This document shows, in pieces, positions 55,102 through 63,162 of a DNA stretch of 64,000 nucleotides. The number at the start of each line of letters is the position of its first letter. Positions within the stretch are counted from its first letter, which is position 1. The stretch lies in NCBI GenBank assembly GCA_030432655.1, contig JAUILA010000014.1:1-64000 (forward strand). Reading direction: 5' to 3'. The stretch comes from Bacteroidia bacterium (GTDB lineage: Bacteria; Bacteroidota; Bacteroidia; Cytophagales; Cyclobacteriaceae). Position numbers and translations under genes: made by a program. The notes beneath the pieces were generated by a model. That model was not told where the DNA came from. It was given only the letters and a program-made list of their open reading frames with translations, and ran no database searches.

Positions 55102-56187
55102 ATAAGTACGCTGATTAAATACGCTTTAACTTCCTTCAGTTTTGCGTTTTTCCTGTTTCCGGTCTTCATCCATATTTTGCAAAAAAAGAGGATACTGGAT
55201 ATCCCTGATCAACGCAAACTGCATGTGATACATAAGCCCTCCATGGGAGGGATCCCAATCTTTTTGGGTGGCATTTTTGCAATGGTTATCTGGTTACCGG
55301 CAGAACTGTACACTGAAGTGCGCTTCTTATTCATGGCCCTTTCGCTGATTTTCATTACGGGATTACGCGATGATCTGGAACCACTGCCTGCTACCATCAA
55401 ACTTGCCGGGCAGATTATTCCTGCGTGTATAATGATCTATTGGGGTCACGTGGAATTAATCTCACTTTACGGGTTTGGAAGTGACATGCTGTTTCCTGGG
55501 ATTGTAAGCTGGTTGCTCACCTTATTTACCATCGTGGTGGTTACAAATTCATTTAACCTGATTGACGGACTGGACGGACTGGCCGGCAGCATCAGTTCGA
55601 TTATACTGCTGTCTTTCGGCACCTGGTTTTTCCTGCTGGATGAGCAGGTTTACAGTTTTACTGCATTCTCCTGCATAGGGGCTGTGATGGCTTTCCTGCT
55701 GTTCAACTGGCAGCCAAGCCGGATTTTTATGGGAGATACCGGTGCCCTGCTGCTGGGATTCCTGCTGACTTGTATGGCCATTGTGTTCATTAATATGAAT
55801 TACAACCTGCCACTGGATCATCCTTACAGGTTTATGTCCTCGGTTTCCACCTGTTTTGCCATCATGATCATTCCTTTGCTGGATACAATCCGGGTATTTA
55901 TCATCCGGGTCAGCCAACGAAAATCTCCTTTTCAGGCGGATAAAAATCATCTGCATCACGAACTGATCCGGCTGGGAATGTCGCATTCCAGCGCTGTTAT
56001 TATTCTGGCCGCAGTAAATATCTCCTTTATTATACTTGCCGTTCTTGGAAGAAACCTGAGTGATATTGTTTTATTCCCGGCCTTGCTCCTGCTTGTGACA
56101 ATTTACCTGGTATCTTTGAAATTACTATCCTTACGGACCTCGCGAAGGCTGGCGTTAAAAGCCAAGGCACAAAAAGCTGCTGTTTAA
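55102..56187 (+). CDS. WecA/TagO-type polyprenyl-phosphate sugar-1-phosphate transferase; non-standard start
   Basis: Starts polysaccharide chains by moving a HexNAc-1-phosphate to undecaprenyl phosphate. About ten helices; MraY-superfamily motifs: GLRDDLEPLPATIKL, NSFNLIDGLDGLAGS, FMGDTGALLLGF and KNHLHHELIRLGMS (the HxHH of WecA). The first in-frame TTG (55177) would cut off the first helix, which is encoded upstream (TSFSFAFFLFPVFIHIL). The in-frame stop TAA at 55096 leaves only ATC/ATA/CTG/ATT as starts; I use ATA at 55102, where homologues have Met-x-Thr-Leu. 361 residues from there; start uncertain. The 3' end overlaps cysQ by 33 bases. Confidence 0.85.
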   Translation: MSTLIKYALTSFSFAFFLFPVFIHILQKKRILDIPDQRKLHVIHKPSMGGIPIFLGGIFAMVIWLPAELYTEVRFLFMALSLIFITGLRDDLEPLPATIKLAGQIIPACIMIYWGHVELISLYGFGSDMLFPGIVSWLLTLFTIVVVTNSFNLIDGLDGLAGSISSIILLSFGTWFFLLDEQVYSFTAFSCIGAVMAFLLFNWQPSRIFMGDTGALLLGFLLTCMAIVFINMNYNLPLDHPYRFMSSVSTCFAIMIIPLLDTIRVFIIRVSQRKSPFQADKNHLHHELIRLGMSHSSAVIILAAVNISFIILAVLGRNLSDIVLFPALLLLVTIYLVSLKLLSLRTSRRLALKAKAQKAAV

Positions 56188-56913
56188 CAGGTTCTCTTTA
56201 TTATAAAGAAAAGGATCCGGCCCGGTTTCTTTCAGTACCACACCGCCGGCTGCCTCCAGGATCGCCTGGCCTGCCGCAGTATCCCATTCCATTGTTGGTC
56301 CGAAGCGATAGTATACATCTGCCTTACCTTCGGCCACCATGCAGAACTTAAGCGAAGAACCTACTGAAATACTGTCGGTCACATCGTATCGTTGAAGAAC
56401 TTCCTCTTCCTCAGGAGAAGCGTGTGACTTACTCCGCACAGCAATACGATCAGTTTGTTTGTTGTTTACCTTTAAAGGCATTTTCTCCGTTCCCTTCATT
56501 TTAAAAGCAGACTCCTTTGTCCCTACATAAAAGGTATCCAGTACCGGCGCGTAAATGAACCCAGCAATCGGCCTTCGGTCATGGATCAGAGCTATATTCA
56601 CGGTAAATTCACCGTTGCGGTTAATAAATTCCTTGGTACCATCCAGGGGATCAACCAGCCAGTAATAATCATATTCCTTCCGCTCCTCAAAGGGAATTCC
56701 CGCACCCTCTTCGGATAGAACCGGGATATCCGGATACTCCTCCCTGAGCATCTTGACAATTACTTCGTGTGATGCTTTATCGGCCAGCGTCAGCGGAGAA
56801 TTATCGTCCTTGTAGTTTACATCGTTCGCCAGCGCCAGGTTTGAATAAACCTTCATTATCGCGTGGCCGGCGTGTCTTGTTATTTCGAGTATAGTTTCTT
56901 GATTGATAGTCAT
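56155..56913 (-). CDS. cysQ: 3'(2'),5'-bisphosphate nucleotidase
   Basis: Removes the 3'-phosphate of PAP, the by-product of PAPS-using reactions. 252 residues of the inositol-monophosphatase fold: LSEEGAG, the metal site WLVDPLDGTKEF, and WDTAAGQAILEAAGG. Standard length. It faces the cysC-cysD-cysN genes divergently across 91 bases and its 3' end overlaps the transferase gene. Confidence 0.94.
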   Translation of the reverse strand: MTINQETILEITRHAGHAIMKVYSNLALANDVNYKDDNSPLTLADKASHEVIVKMLREEYPDIPVLSEEGAGIPFEERKEYDYYWLVDPLDGTKEFINRNGEFTVNIALIHDRRPIAGFIYAPVLDTFYVGTKESAFKMKGTEKMPLKVNNKQTDRIAVRSKSHASPEEEEVLQRYDVTDSISVGSSLKFCMVAEGKADVYYRFGPTMEWDTAAGQAILEAAGGVVLKETGPDPFLYNKENLLNSSFLCLGF

Positions 56914-56979
56914 TTTGACGTGTTAAAAGAAGTAAAGCTAGGAAAATATGATAATGTTTAAAACTTTATCAAATAATTG

Positions 56980-56987
56980 TAGCTTTG
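56980..56987 (+). promoter_or_regulatory. -7 box for the cysC operon; decides the cysC start
   Basis: TAGCTTTG fits TAnnTTTG, 17 bases before ATG 57005. In-frame ATGs upstream (56948, 56954) lie before the box and are unlikely starts. Confidence 0.5.
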
Positions 56988-57004
56988 TCGTTTCAGGAAG
57001 AAAA

Positions 57005-57601
57005 ATGGCAGAAAATATACATCCCATATTCGATTCTATCCTGCAAACCAGCCAGAAAGAGGAGCTTCTTAAACAAAAGGCAGCGGTTCTCTGGATGGTG
57101 GGTCTTTCCGGCTCCGGAAAAAGTACCCTGGCGCGCGGACTTGAAAAGGCGCTGCATGCAGAAGGGTTCCTGACAGCACTGCTTGATGGAGATAATCTCC
57201 GTTCAGGACTGAATAGCAACCTGGGGTTTTCTCAGGATGACAGACGGGAGAATATTCGCCGGGCGGCAGAAGCCTCGGCACTGCTGGCGTCCAATGGCGT
57301 GGTTACTATCTGTTCGCTGATAAGTCCGACCGATGAAATACGGTCCATGGCCAGGGAAATAATAGGGGAGCCATATACGGAAATCTTTGTAGAGTGCCCG
57401 CTTGAAGTTTGTGAACAGCGCGATGTAAAAGGCCTGTATGCCAAGGCACGGAGGGGCGAGATCAAGGATTTCACCGGGATTGATTCTCCATTTGAATCAC
57501 CCCAAACGCCGGACCTGAAAATTAACACGGCTGAAACAGAACTGGACGAAGCGCTGGATCAGCTTAAACAATTTGTTATACCTCGAATAAAATACAACTA
57601 G
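57005..57601 (+). CDS. cysC: Adenylylsulfate kinase
   Basis: Phosphorylates APS to PAPS. 198 residues from ATG 57005: P-loop GLSGSGKSTLA, LLDGDNLRSGLN, DRRENIRRAAE, SLISPTDEIRSMAREI, and CPLEVCEQRDVKGLYAKAR. A stand-alone kinase, not fused to CysN. First of the run cysC-cysD-cysN-pheS-hbd-lipoprotein. Confidence 0.95.
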   Translation: MAENIHPIFDSILQTSQKEELLKQKAAVLWMVGLSGSGKSTLARGLEKALHAEGFLTALLDGDNLRSGLNSNLGFSQDDRRENIRRAAEASALLASNGVVTICSLISPTDEIRSMAREIIGEPYTEIFVECPLEVCEQRDVKGLYAKARRGEIKDFTGIDSPFESPQTPDLKINTAETELDEALDQLKQFVIPRIKYN

Positions 57602-57607
57602 TATTTC

Positions 57608-58513
57608 ATGAGCACCTACAATCTAACGCATCTGAAAGAGCTCGAAGCGGAAGCTATATATGTTATAAGAGAAGTCGCTGCTCAGTTTGAAAATCCTGCG
57701 ATCCTGTTTTCGGGAGGAAAGGATTCAATTACTGTGGCTCACCTTGCCAAGAAAGCCTTCTGGCCGGCAAAAATACCGTTCCCGTTTGTACACATAGATA
57801 CGGGGCACAATTTTCCTGAAACGATTCAATTCAGGGATAAATTCATAAATGAAATTGACGGTGAACTGATTGTAGGATCTGTTCAGAAATCAATTGATGA
57901 AGGCCGCGTCATGGAAGAAAAAGGATATAACGCCAGCCGGAATGCCTTGCAAACCACTACACTTCTGGATACTATCGAGGAGTATAAATTTGATGCCTGT
58001 ATGGGTGGAGCCAGGCGTGATGAGGAAAAAGCCCGTGCGAAGGAAAGATTTTTCTCTCACCGGGACGAATTCGGACAGTGGGATCCTAAAAATCAGCGGC
58101 CGGAACTATGGAATATTTTCAATGGAAAAAAACAATACGGTGAGACTTTCAGGGTATTCCCGATCAGTAACTGGACCGAGATGGATGTCTGGCAGTATAT
58201 CCTGATGGAGAAAATTGAACTTCCCAGCCTGTATTTCGCTCACGAAAGAAAAGTATTTAACCGTGACGGTGTACTGATGTCGACCGGTGAATTTATGAAC
58301 CGAAGAGATTCAGAGCAGATTGAAACACGGAAAATCCGCTTCCGGACGATCGGCGATATGACCTGTACCGGGGCAGTTGAATCTTCTGCCGATTCCCTGG
58401 CCTCCATCATTGAGGAGGTAGCTGCTACCCGTGTAACGGAACGTGGCACACGCTCCGACGACAAGCGATCGGAAGCCGCAATGGAAGACAGAAAGAAACA
58501 GGGCTATTTCTAA
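57608..58513 (+). CDS. cysD: Sulfate adenylyltransferase subunit 2
   Basis: With CysN makes APS from sulfate and ATP. 301 residues: PP-loop ILFSGGKDSITVAHLA, HIDTGHNFPETI, GGARRDEEKARAKER and RVFPISNWTEMDVW. The end RSEAAMEDRKKQGYF is the family tail. ATG start 6 bases after cysC. Confidence 0.97.
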   Translation: MSTYNLTHLKELEAEAIYVIREVAAQFENPAILFSGGKDSITVAHLAKKAFWPAKIPFPFVHIDTGHNFPETIQFRDKFINEIDGELIVGSVQKSIDEGRVMEEKGYNASRNALQTTTLLDTIEEYKFDACMGGARRDEEKARAKERFFSHRDEFGQWDPKNQRPELWNIFNGKKQYGETFRVFPISNWTEMDVWQYILMEKIELPSLYFAHERKVFNRDGVLMSTGEFMNRRDSEQIETRKIRFRTIGDMTCTGAVESSADSLASIIEEVAATRVTERGTRSDDKRSEAAMEDRKKQGYF

Positions 58514-58534
58514 TTACAAAACCCTTTATTAAGG

Positions 58535-59827
58535 ATGACTAATAAAACTACCGATAACGTGGAAGCAGACGGTTATTTGGACATGGAACTGCTGAGGTTC
58601 ACCACGGCAGGAAGTGTGGACGATGGTAAAAGTACACTGATCGGCCGGTTGCTGTACGATTCAAAGTCCATCTTCGAGGATCAGTATGAAGCGATAGAAG
58701 AATCGAGCCGTAAAAAAGGTGATGAAAATGTTAACCTGGCCCTTCTGACAGATGGTCTGAGGGCAGAACGCGAACAGGGAATCACTATTGATGTAGCGTA
58801 TCGTTATTTCGCGACCCCTAAGAGAAAGTTCATTATCGCTGACACACCCGGGCATATACAGTATACCCGGAATATGGTAACAGGCGCTTCTACCGCCAAC
58901 CTTGCCCTGATCCTCGTGGATGCCAGGAAAGGGGTGGTTGAACAAACGTTCAGGCATACGTTCATTGCATCCCTTCTCGGAATCCCGCACATCGTTTTCT
59001 GTATTAATAAAATGGACCTCATTGATTATGATGAGGATAAATTCGAAGAGATCAAGCAGGCGATTGAGGACTTCTCATCAAAACTGGATGTGAAGGATAT
59101 TCGCTTCATCCCAATCAGTGCTCTTAAAGGGGATAACGTAGTCAATACCTCAGCAAACACACCGTGGTACCAGGGCGGCACCCTGCTTTACCTGCTGGAA
59201 ACAATCCATATTGGAAGTGATCATAATCATATTGATTGCCGTTTCCCTGTTCAGCATGTAATTCGTCCACAGTCCGATGCGTATCATGACTTCAGGGGTT
59301 ATGCTGGCCGGATTGCTGGCGGTGTTTTCAAGCCGGGGGATGAAGTGGTGGCCCTGCCATCCGGATTTTCCTCAAGGATCAAGTCTATTGAAACTTTGGA
59401 CGGTGAGTTAAAGGAAGCTTTTGCACCCCAGTCAGTGACGATGACCCTCGAAGATGAAATAGATATCAGTCGTGGTGATATGATCGTCAGGGCGAATAAC
59501 AAGCCGCATGTCGATCAGGATGTAGAAATGATGGTGTGCTGGATGAATGAGAAACCTCTGATGCTGAATGGAAAATATACCCTGAAACATACAACCAACG
59601 AGGTTCGCTGCATCATAAAAGAAATCCAGTACAAGGTTGATATTAATACACTTCACCGAATCGAAGATGATAAGGATATTCGTATGAATGATATCGCACG
59701 GATTAAAATCCGCACGACCAAACCGTTGCTTTTTGACCGGTACAGCCGTAACAGAAATACAGGAAGCCTTATCCTCATTGATGAAGGAACCTTTGAAACG
59801 GTGGGTGCAGGAATGATTATTACATGA
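58535..59827 (+). CDS. cysN: Sulfate adenylyltransferase subunit 1 (GTPase)
   Basis: EF-Tu-like GTPase that drives CysD. 430 residues: P-loop GSVDDGKSTLIGRLLYDSK, AEREQGITIDVAYRYF (switch I), DTPGHIQYTRNM (switch II), INKMDLIDY, then two beta-barrel domains. No CysC fusion. The stop overlaps the pheS start by 4 bases (ATGA). Confidence 0.96.
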   Translation: MTNKTTDNVEADGYLDMELLRFTTAGSVDDGKSTLIGRLLYDSKSIFEDQYEAIEESSRKKGDENVNLALLTDGLRAEREQGITIDVAYRYFATPKRKFIIADTPGHIQYTRNMVTGASTANLALILVDARKGVVEQTFRHTFIASLLGIPHIVFCINKMDLIDYDEDKFEEIKQAIEDFSSKLDVKDIRFIPISALKGDNVVNTSANTPWYQGGTLLYLLETIHIGSDHNHIDCRFPVQHVIRPQSDAYHDFRGYAGRIAGGVFKPGDEVVALPSGFSSRIKSIETLDGELKEAFAPQSVTMTLEDEIDISRGDMIVRANNKPHVDQDVEMMVCWMNEKPLMLNGKYTLKHTTNEVRCIIKEIQYKVDINTLHRIEDDKDIRMNDIARIKIRTTKPLLFDRYSRNRNTGSLILIDEGTFETVGAGMIIT

Positions 59828-60852
59828 TCAGGGAAAAGGTTGAAGATATTGCCCGTCAGATAGAAGCTTTTAAAGCGGATACCCAGGAGGAACTGGAAAA
59901 GTACCGAATGAGGTTTATCAGCAAAAAAAGTGTGGTGGGAGAATTGTTTGCCCACCTGAAAGATGTCCCCAATAGTGAAAAACGTGAAGTGGGACAATTG
60001 CTTAACCAGTTAAAGCAGCAAGCCCAAAGCAAATTTCAGGTATTGATCGGAGATGTTGAGAGCAAATCTTCAGGCGCTGACCAGGCACCTGTTGATCTCA
60101 CATTGCCACCCGCCGGTTTTGAGCTTGGCAGTGTTCATCCACTCACCTATACACGGAATAAGATCATTGAGATTTTTGAACGTATAGGATTTAATGTGGC
60201 AGACGGACCGGAAATAGAAGATGACTGGCACAATTTCACCGCCCTGAATTTTCCGGAAAACCATCCGGCCAGGGAGATGCAGGACACTTTCTTTATAGAA
60301 AAAAACCCTGATATGGTGTTACGTACTCATACGTCAGGCGTCCAGATCCGCATGATGGAGAATCAGCAACCTCCCATCCGGAGTATTATGCCCGGACGTG
60401 TTTATCGTAATGAGGCGGTCTCGGCCCGGGCACATTGTGTGTTTCATCAGGTGGAGGGACTTTATGTCAATAAGAAGGTGAGCTTTGTTGATCTGAAGCA
60501 AACACTCTATCATTTCGCAAAAGAAATGTTCTCCAAGGATACTAAGGTCCGTTACAGGCCTTCTTACTTTCCGTTTACAGAACCCAGCGCAGAAATTGAT
60601 ATTTCCTGCCAGATCTGTCATGGAGACGGTTGTCAGCTCTGCAAGTATACCGGCTGGGTGGAAATCGCAGGTTCAGGCATGGTAGATCCTAATGTTCTGG
60701 AAAATTGCGGGATCGACTCAACTGAATATACCGGATTTGCCTTTGGTATGGGTATTGAACGGATCACCCAGTTAAAGTTCCAGGTAAATGACCTTCGTCT
60801 TTATACCGAAAATGATATTCGGTTCCTGAAACAATTCCGTACCTTGCATTAG
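59824..60852 (+). CDS. pheS: Phenylalanyl-tRNA synthetase alpha subunit
   Basis: Class II synthetase catalytic subunit. 342 residues: N-terminal coiled coil (about 1-85), HPLTYTRNKIIEIFERIGF, GPEIEDDWHNFTALNFPE, motif 2 region PGRVYRNEAVSARAHCVFHQ, and motif 3 FAFGMGIERITQLKF. A short Cys-containing loop (CQICHGDGCQLCKYTG) resembles a zinc knuckle seen in some bacterial PheS. Translationally coupled to cysN and, by one shared base, to the dehydrogenase. pheT is not in this window. Confidence 0.96.
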   Translation: MIREKVEDIARQIEAFKADTQEELEKYRMRFISKKSVVGELFAHLKDVPNSEKREVGQLLNQLKQQAQSKFQVLIGDVESKSSGADQAPVDLTLPPAGFELGSVHPLTYTRNKIIEIFERIGFNVADGPEIEDDWHNFTALNFPENHPAREMQDTFFIEKNPDMVLRTHTSGVQIRMMENQQPPIRSIMPGRVYRNEAVSARAHCVFHQVEGLYVNKKVSFVDLKQTLYHFAKEMFSKDTKVRYRPSYFPFTEPSAEIDISCQICHGDGCQLCKYTGWVEIAGSGMVDPNVLENCGIDSTEYTGFAFGMGIERITQLKFQVNDLRLYTENDIRFLKQFRTLH

Positions 60853-61706
60853 TGAAATCTGTCAGCACAATTGCAGTAGCCGGTGCCGGCACTATGGGTC
60901 AGGGCATTGTACAGATGGCTGCCATGGCCGGTTATAGCTCCCTTTTGTATGATGTCAGTAATGAGGCACTTGAAAAGGCGGAGAATGCAATCATTTCCAA
61001 TCTGGATAAGGGACTTGCCAAAGGCAAGGTTACAGAAAACCAAAAAAAGTCAACACTGTCCAACATTCGATTCATTTCAGATCTGGATGAGGTCAAGGCT
61101 GATTTTATTATTGAAGCAATTATCGAGGATCAGTCCGTCAAACAGGAATTGTTTTCAAGGCTTGAAAAGATCAACGATAAGGATACGATACTTGCCACTA
61201 ATACCTCTTCCATCCCAATTACCAGAATTGCTGCGGGGATGAAATATCCTGACAGAATCGTTGGTATGCATTTCTTTAATCCGGCGCACATAATGAAGCT
61301 CGTGGAAGTAATTCGGGGAGCCAGCACCGCACCGGAGGTGGTGGAAACTACTCTGGCAGTAGCAAAGAAAATGAACAAAGTGCCGGCCCTGGCTAAAGAC
61401 AGCCCCGGATTTATCGTAAATCGTGTGGCCAGGCACTTTTATGTGGAATCTCTAAAACTTGTGGAAGAACAAGTGGCAGATGTTTCACAAACGGACCGGA
61501 TTCTTCGCGCCTCCGGATTTAAAATGGGGCCTTTCGAACTAATGGACCTGATTGGCGTAGACACAAATTTTTCGGTAACTGAAAGTATGTTCAGGTCATT
61601 CCACTTTGAACCACGGTTCAGACCCAGCCGGCTCCAACAACAAAAAGTGGACGCCGGGCATCACGGTAGAAAATCAGGACAAGGATTCTATAATTATGAA
61701 GACTAA
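60852..61706 (+). CDS. 3-hydroxyacyl-CoA (3-hydroxybutyryl-CoA) dehydrogenase
   Basis: 284 residues: NAD loop AVAGAGTMGQGIVQMAAMAG, ATNTSSIPITRIAAGM, GMHFFNPAHIMKLVEVIRG (with the catalytic His), KDSPGFIVNRVARHFY and the C-terminal domain ending HHGRKSGQGFYNYED. It oxidises 3-hydroxyacyl-CoA or reduces acetoacetyl-CoA. GTG start shares its G with the pheS stop. A lipoprotein gene overlaps the end. Confidence 0.93.
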   Translation: MKSVSTIAVAGAGTMGQGIVQMAAMAGYSSLLYDVSNEALEKAENAIISNLDKGLAKGKVTENQKKSTLSNIRFISDLDEVKADFIIEAIIEDQSVKQELFSRLEKINDKDTILATNTSSIPITRIAAGMKYPDRIVGMHFFNPAHIMKLVEVIRGASTAPEVVETTLAVAKKMNKVPALAKDSPGFIVNRVARHFYVESLKLVEEQVADVSQTDRILRASGFKMGPFELMDLIGVDTNFSVTESMFRSFHFEPRFRPSRLQQQKVDAGHHGRKSGQGFYNYED

Positions 61707-62142
61707 AGCAATCCTGGCTGTTCTCGGCTTCCTTATGTTCGGGGCAGCCGGATGCGGTAATGATTATACACCGCCGGAAATTCCAATGGCGAATTTTGAC
61801 GACATCTTTATTAACCTCGACCTCCCGGCCTACCAGCAACTGGAAGTACTTGGATATGTATACATACAGGTGGGTGGTGGAAGTAATGGTATAATCCTGT
61901 ATAAGAACAGTCCGACCGACTACAATGCCTACGAAAGGACCTGCACGTATGATCCATTTACACCAACTGCCATTGTGGAAGTTACTCCGGGTAATACAGG
62001 CATGGTCGAATATGCCTGCAATTCTTATTTTACGTTTGAAGCCGGTCAACCAGCCGGTGGCCCGGCATTTATACCCCTTCGGCAATACACCGTAAAGCAA
62101 ACAGGTCGTTCACTTACAATTACGGACGAGCCGATCAATTAA
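61696..62142 (+). CDS. Lipoprotein with Rieske-like but ligand-poor sequence
   Basis: 148 residues from ATG 61696. MKTKAILAVLGFLMFGAAGC is a lipoprotein signal (AAGC lipobox). The rest is beta-rich with RTCTYDPF and VEYACNSYFTFEAGQPAGG followed by FIPLRQYTV, the pattern of a Rieske domain, except that both ligand His are replaced (C-T-Y for C-x-H and C-N-S-Y for C-x-x-H). It may keep a fold without the Fe-S cluster, with the Cys pair possibly a disulfide. Function unknown. An upstream in-frame start inside hbd is rejected because it hides the signal peptide. Confidence 0.72.
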   Translation: MKTKAILAVLGFLMFGAAGCGNDYTPPEIPMANFDDIFINLDLPAYQQLEVLGYVYIQVGGGSNGIILYKNSPTDYNAYERTCTYDPFTPTAIVEVTPGNTGMVEYACNSYFTFEAGQPAGGPAFIPLRQYTVKQTGRSLTITDEPIN

Positions 62143-62148
62143 GGCGTA

Positions 62149-63126
62149 TTATTTCGCCTCTTCAATAAGTTTTTCGATGATGGAGTCTACAGTTACTCCC
62201 TCGGCTTCGGCTTTGAAATTTCGTACGATCCTGTGCCGCAGGGCTGGCTTTGCCACTGAAATAACATCTTCAATGTCAGGAGAATACTTCCCGTTAAGCA
62301 GTGCGTTGCATTTTGCACCGGTCACCAGAAACTGAGATGCCCTGGGTCCCGCACCCCACTCAAGAAAATCACTTGCCATTGATGAACCTCCGGGTGTATT
62401 AGGGCGTGTTTTATGAACAAGCCTGACCGCGTATTCGATCACATTATCAGGAATAGGCACCTTTCGTACCAGCTGCTGGTAATACAGAATCTCTTCAGTT
62501 GTCAGGACCTGCTTTACATCAGTGGTAAAATCGGCCGTGGTATTCTTTACAATTTCGACTTCCTTGTCATAGGCGGGATAATCCAGCAGTACATTAAACA
62601 TAAACCTGTCCAGCTGTGCTTCAGGAAGCGGATAGGTACCCTCCTGTTCGATCGGGTTCTGCGTGGCAAGAACAAAAAATGGCCGTGAAAGCGGATACTT
62701 TTTGCCCGAAATTGTTACCGCATATTCCTGCATGGATTCAAGCAGGGCCGCCTGGGTCTTAGGAGGTGTCCGGTTTATTTCATCCGCCAGAATAATATTC
62801 GCGAAAATCGGGCCTTTGATAAACTTGAAATTTCTTTCCTTGTCAAGTGTCTCTGATCCCAGAATATCAGAAGGCATCAGATCAGGGGTAAACTGGATCC
62901 GGCTGAAGTCCAGATGCAGTGCAGAGGCAATGGTGTGAATAAGAAGTGTCTTTGCGAGTCCGGGTACTCCAACCAGCAAACAATGGCCCTGACAAAAAAT
63001 TGACGTGAGCAACAGGCGAATTACTTCATCCTGTCCGATAACCACTTTGGATATCTCCTGATTTAATTTTGTGTATGCTTCATGCAGGGCATCTGCAGCC
63101 TCTACATCCGAATTGAATTCTTTCAT
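62149..63126 (-). CDS. MoxR-family AAA ATPase
   Basis: 325 residues. Walker A GVPGLAKTLL (about residue 54), Walker B ILADEINRTPPKTQAALLESMQE, sensor 1 ATQNPIEQEGTYPLPEAQ, and a C-terminal lid with RASQFLVTGAKCNALLNG. MoxR ATPases act as chaperones, usually with VWA/DUF58 proteins encoded downstream; here the downstream gene is a convergent lipoprotein, so the partner is elsewhere. Follows the SurA-like gene by 36 bases. Confidence 0.94.
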   Translation of the reverse strand: MKEFNSDVEAADALHEAYTKLNQEISKVVIGQDEVIRLLLTSIFCQGHCLLVGVPGLAKTLLIHTIASALHLDFSRIQFTPDLMPSDILGSETLDKERNFKFIKGPIFANIILADEINRTPPKTQAALLESMQEYAVTISGKKYPLSRPFFVLATQNPIEQEGTYPLPEAQLDRFMFNVLLDYPAYDKEVEIVKNTTADFTTDVKQVLTTEEILYYQQLVRKVPIPDNVIEYAVRLVHKTRPNTPGGSSMASDFLEWGAGPRASQFLVTGAKCNALLNGKYSPDIEDVISVAKPALRHRIVRNFKAEAEGVTVDSIIEKLIEEAK

Positions 63127-63162
63127 GCTGGGTAAATATAAGAAATAGGTGAGGAAATGGCG

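Noticed and set aside
62142-62159. AGGCG/CGCCT hairpin between the lipoprotein and MoxR genes as a terminator
   Set aside because: Only five base pairs, no T-run, and the right arm is the coding end of the MoxR gene.
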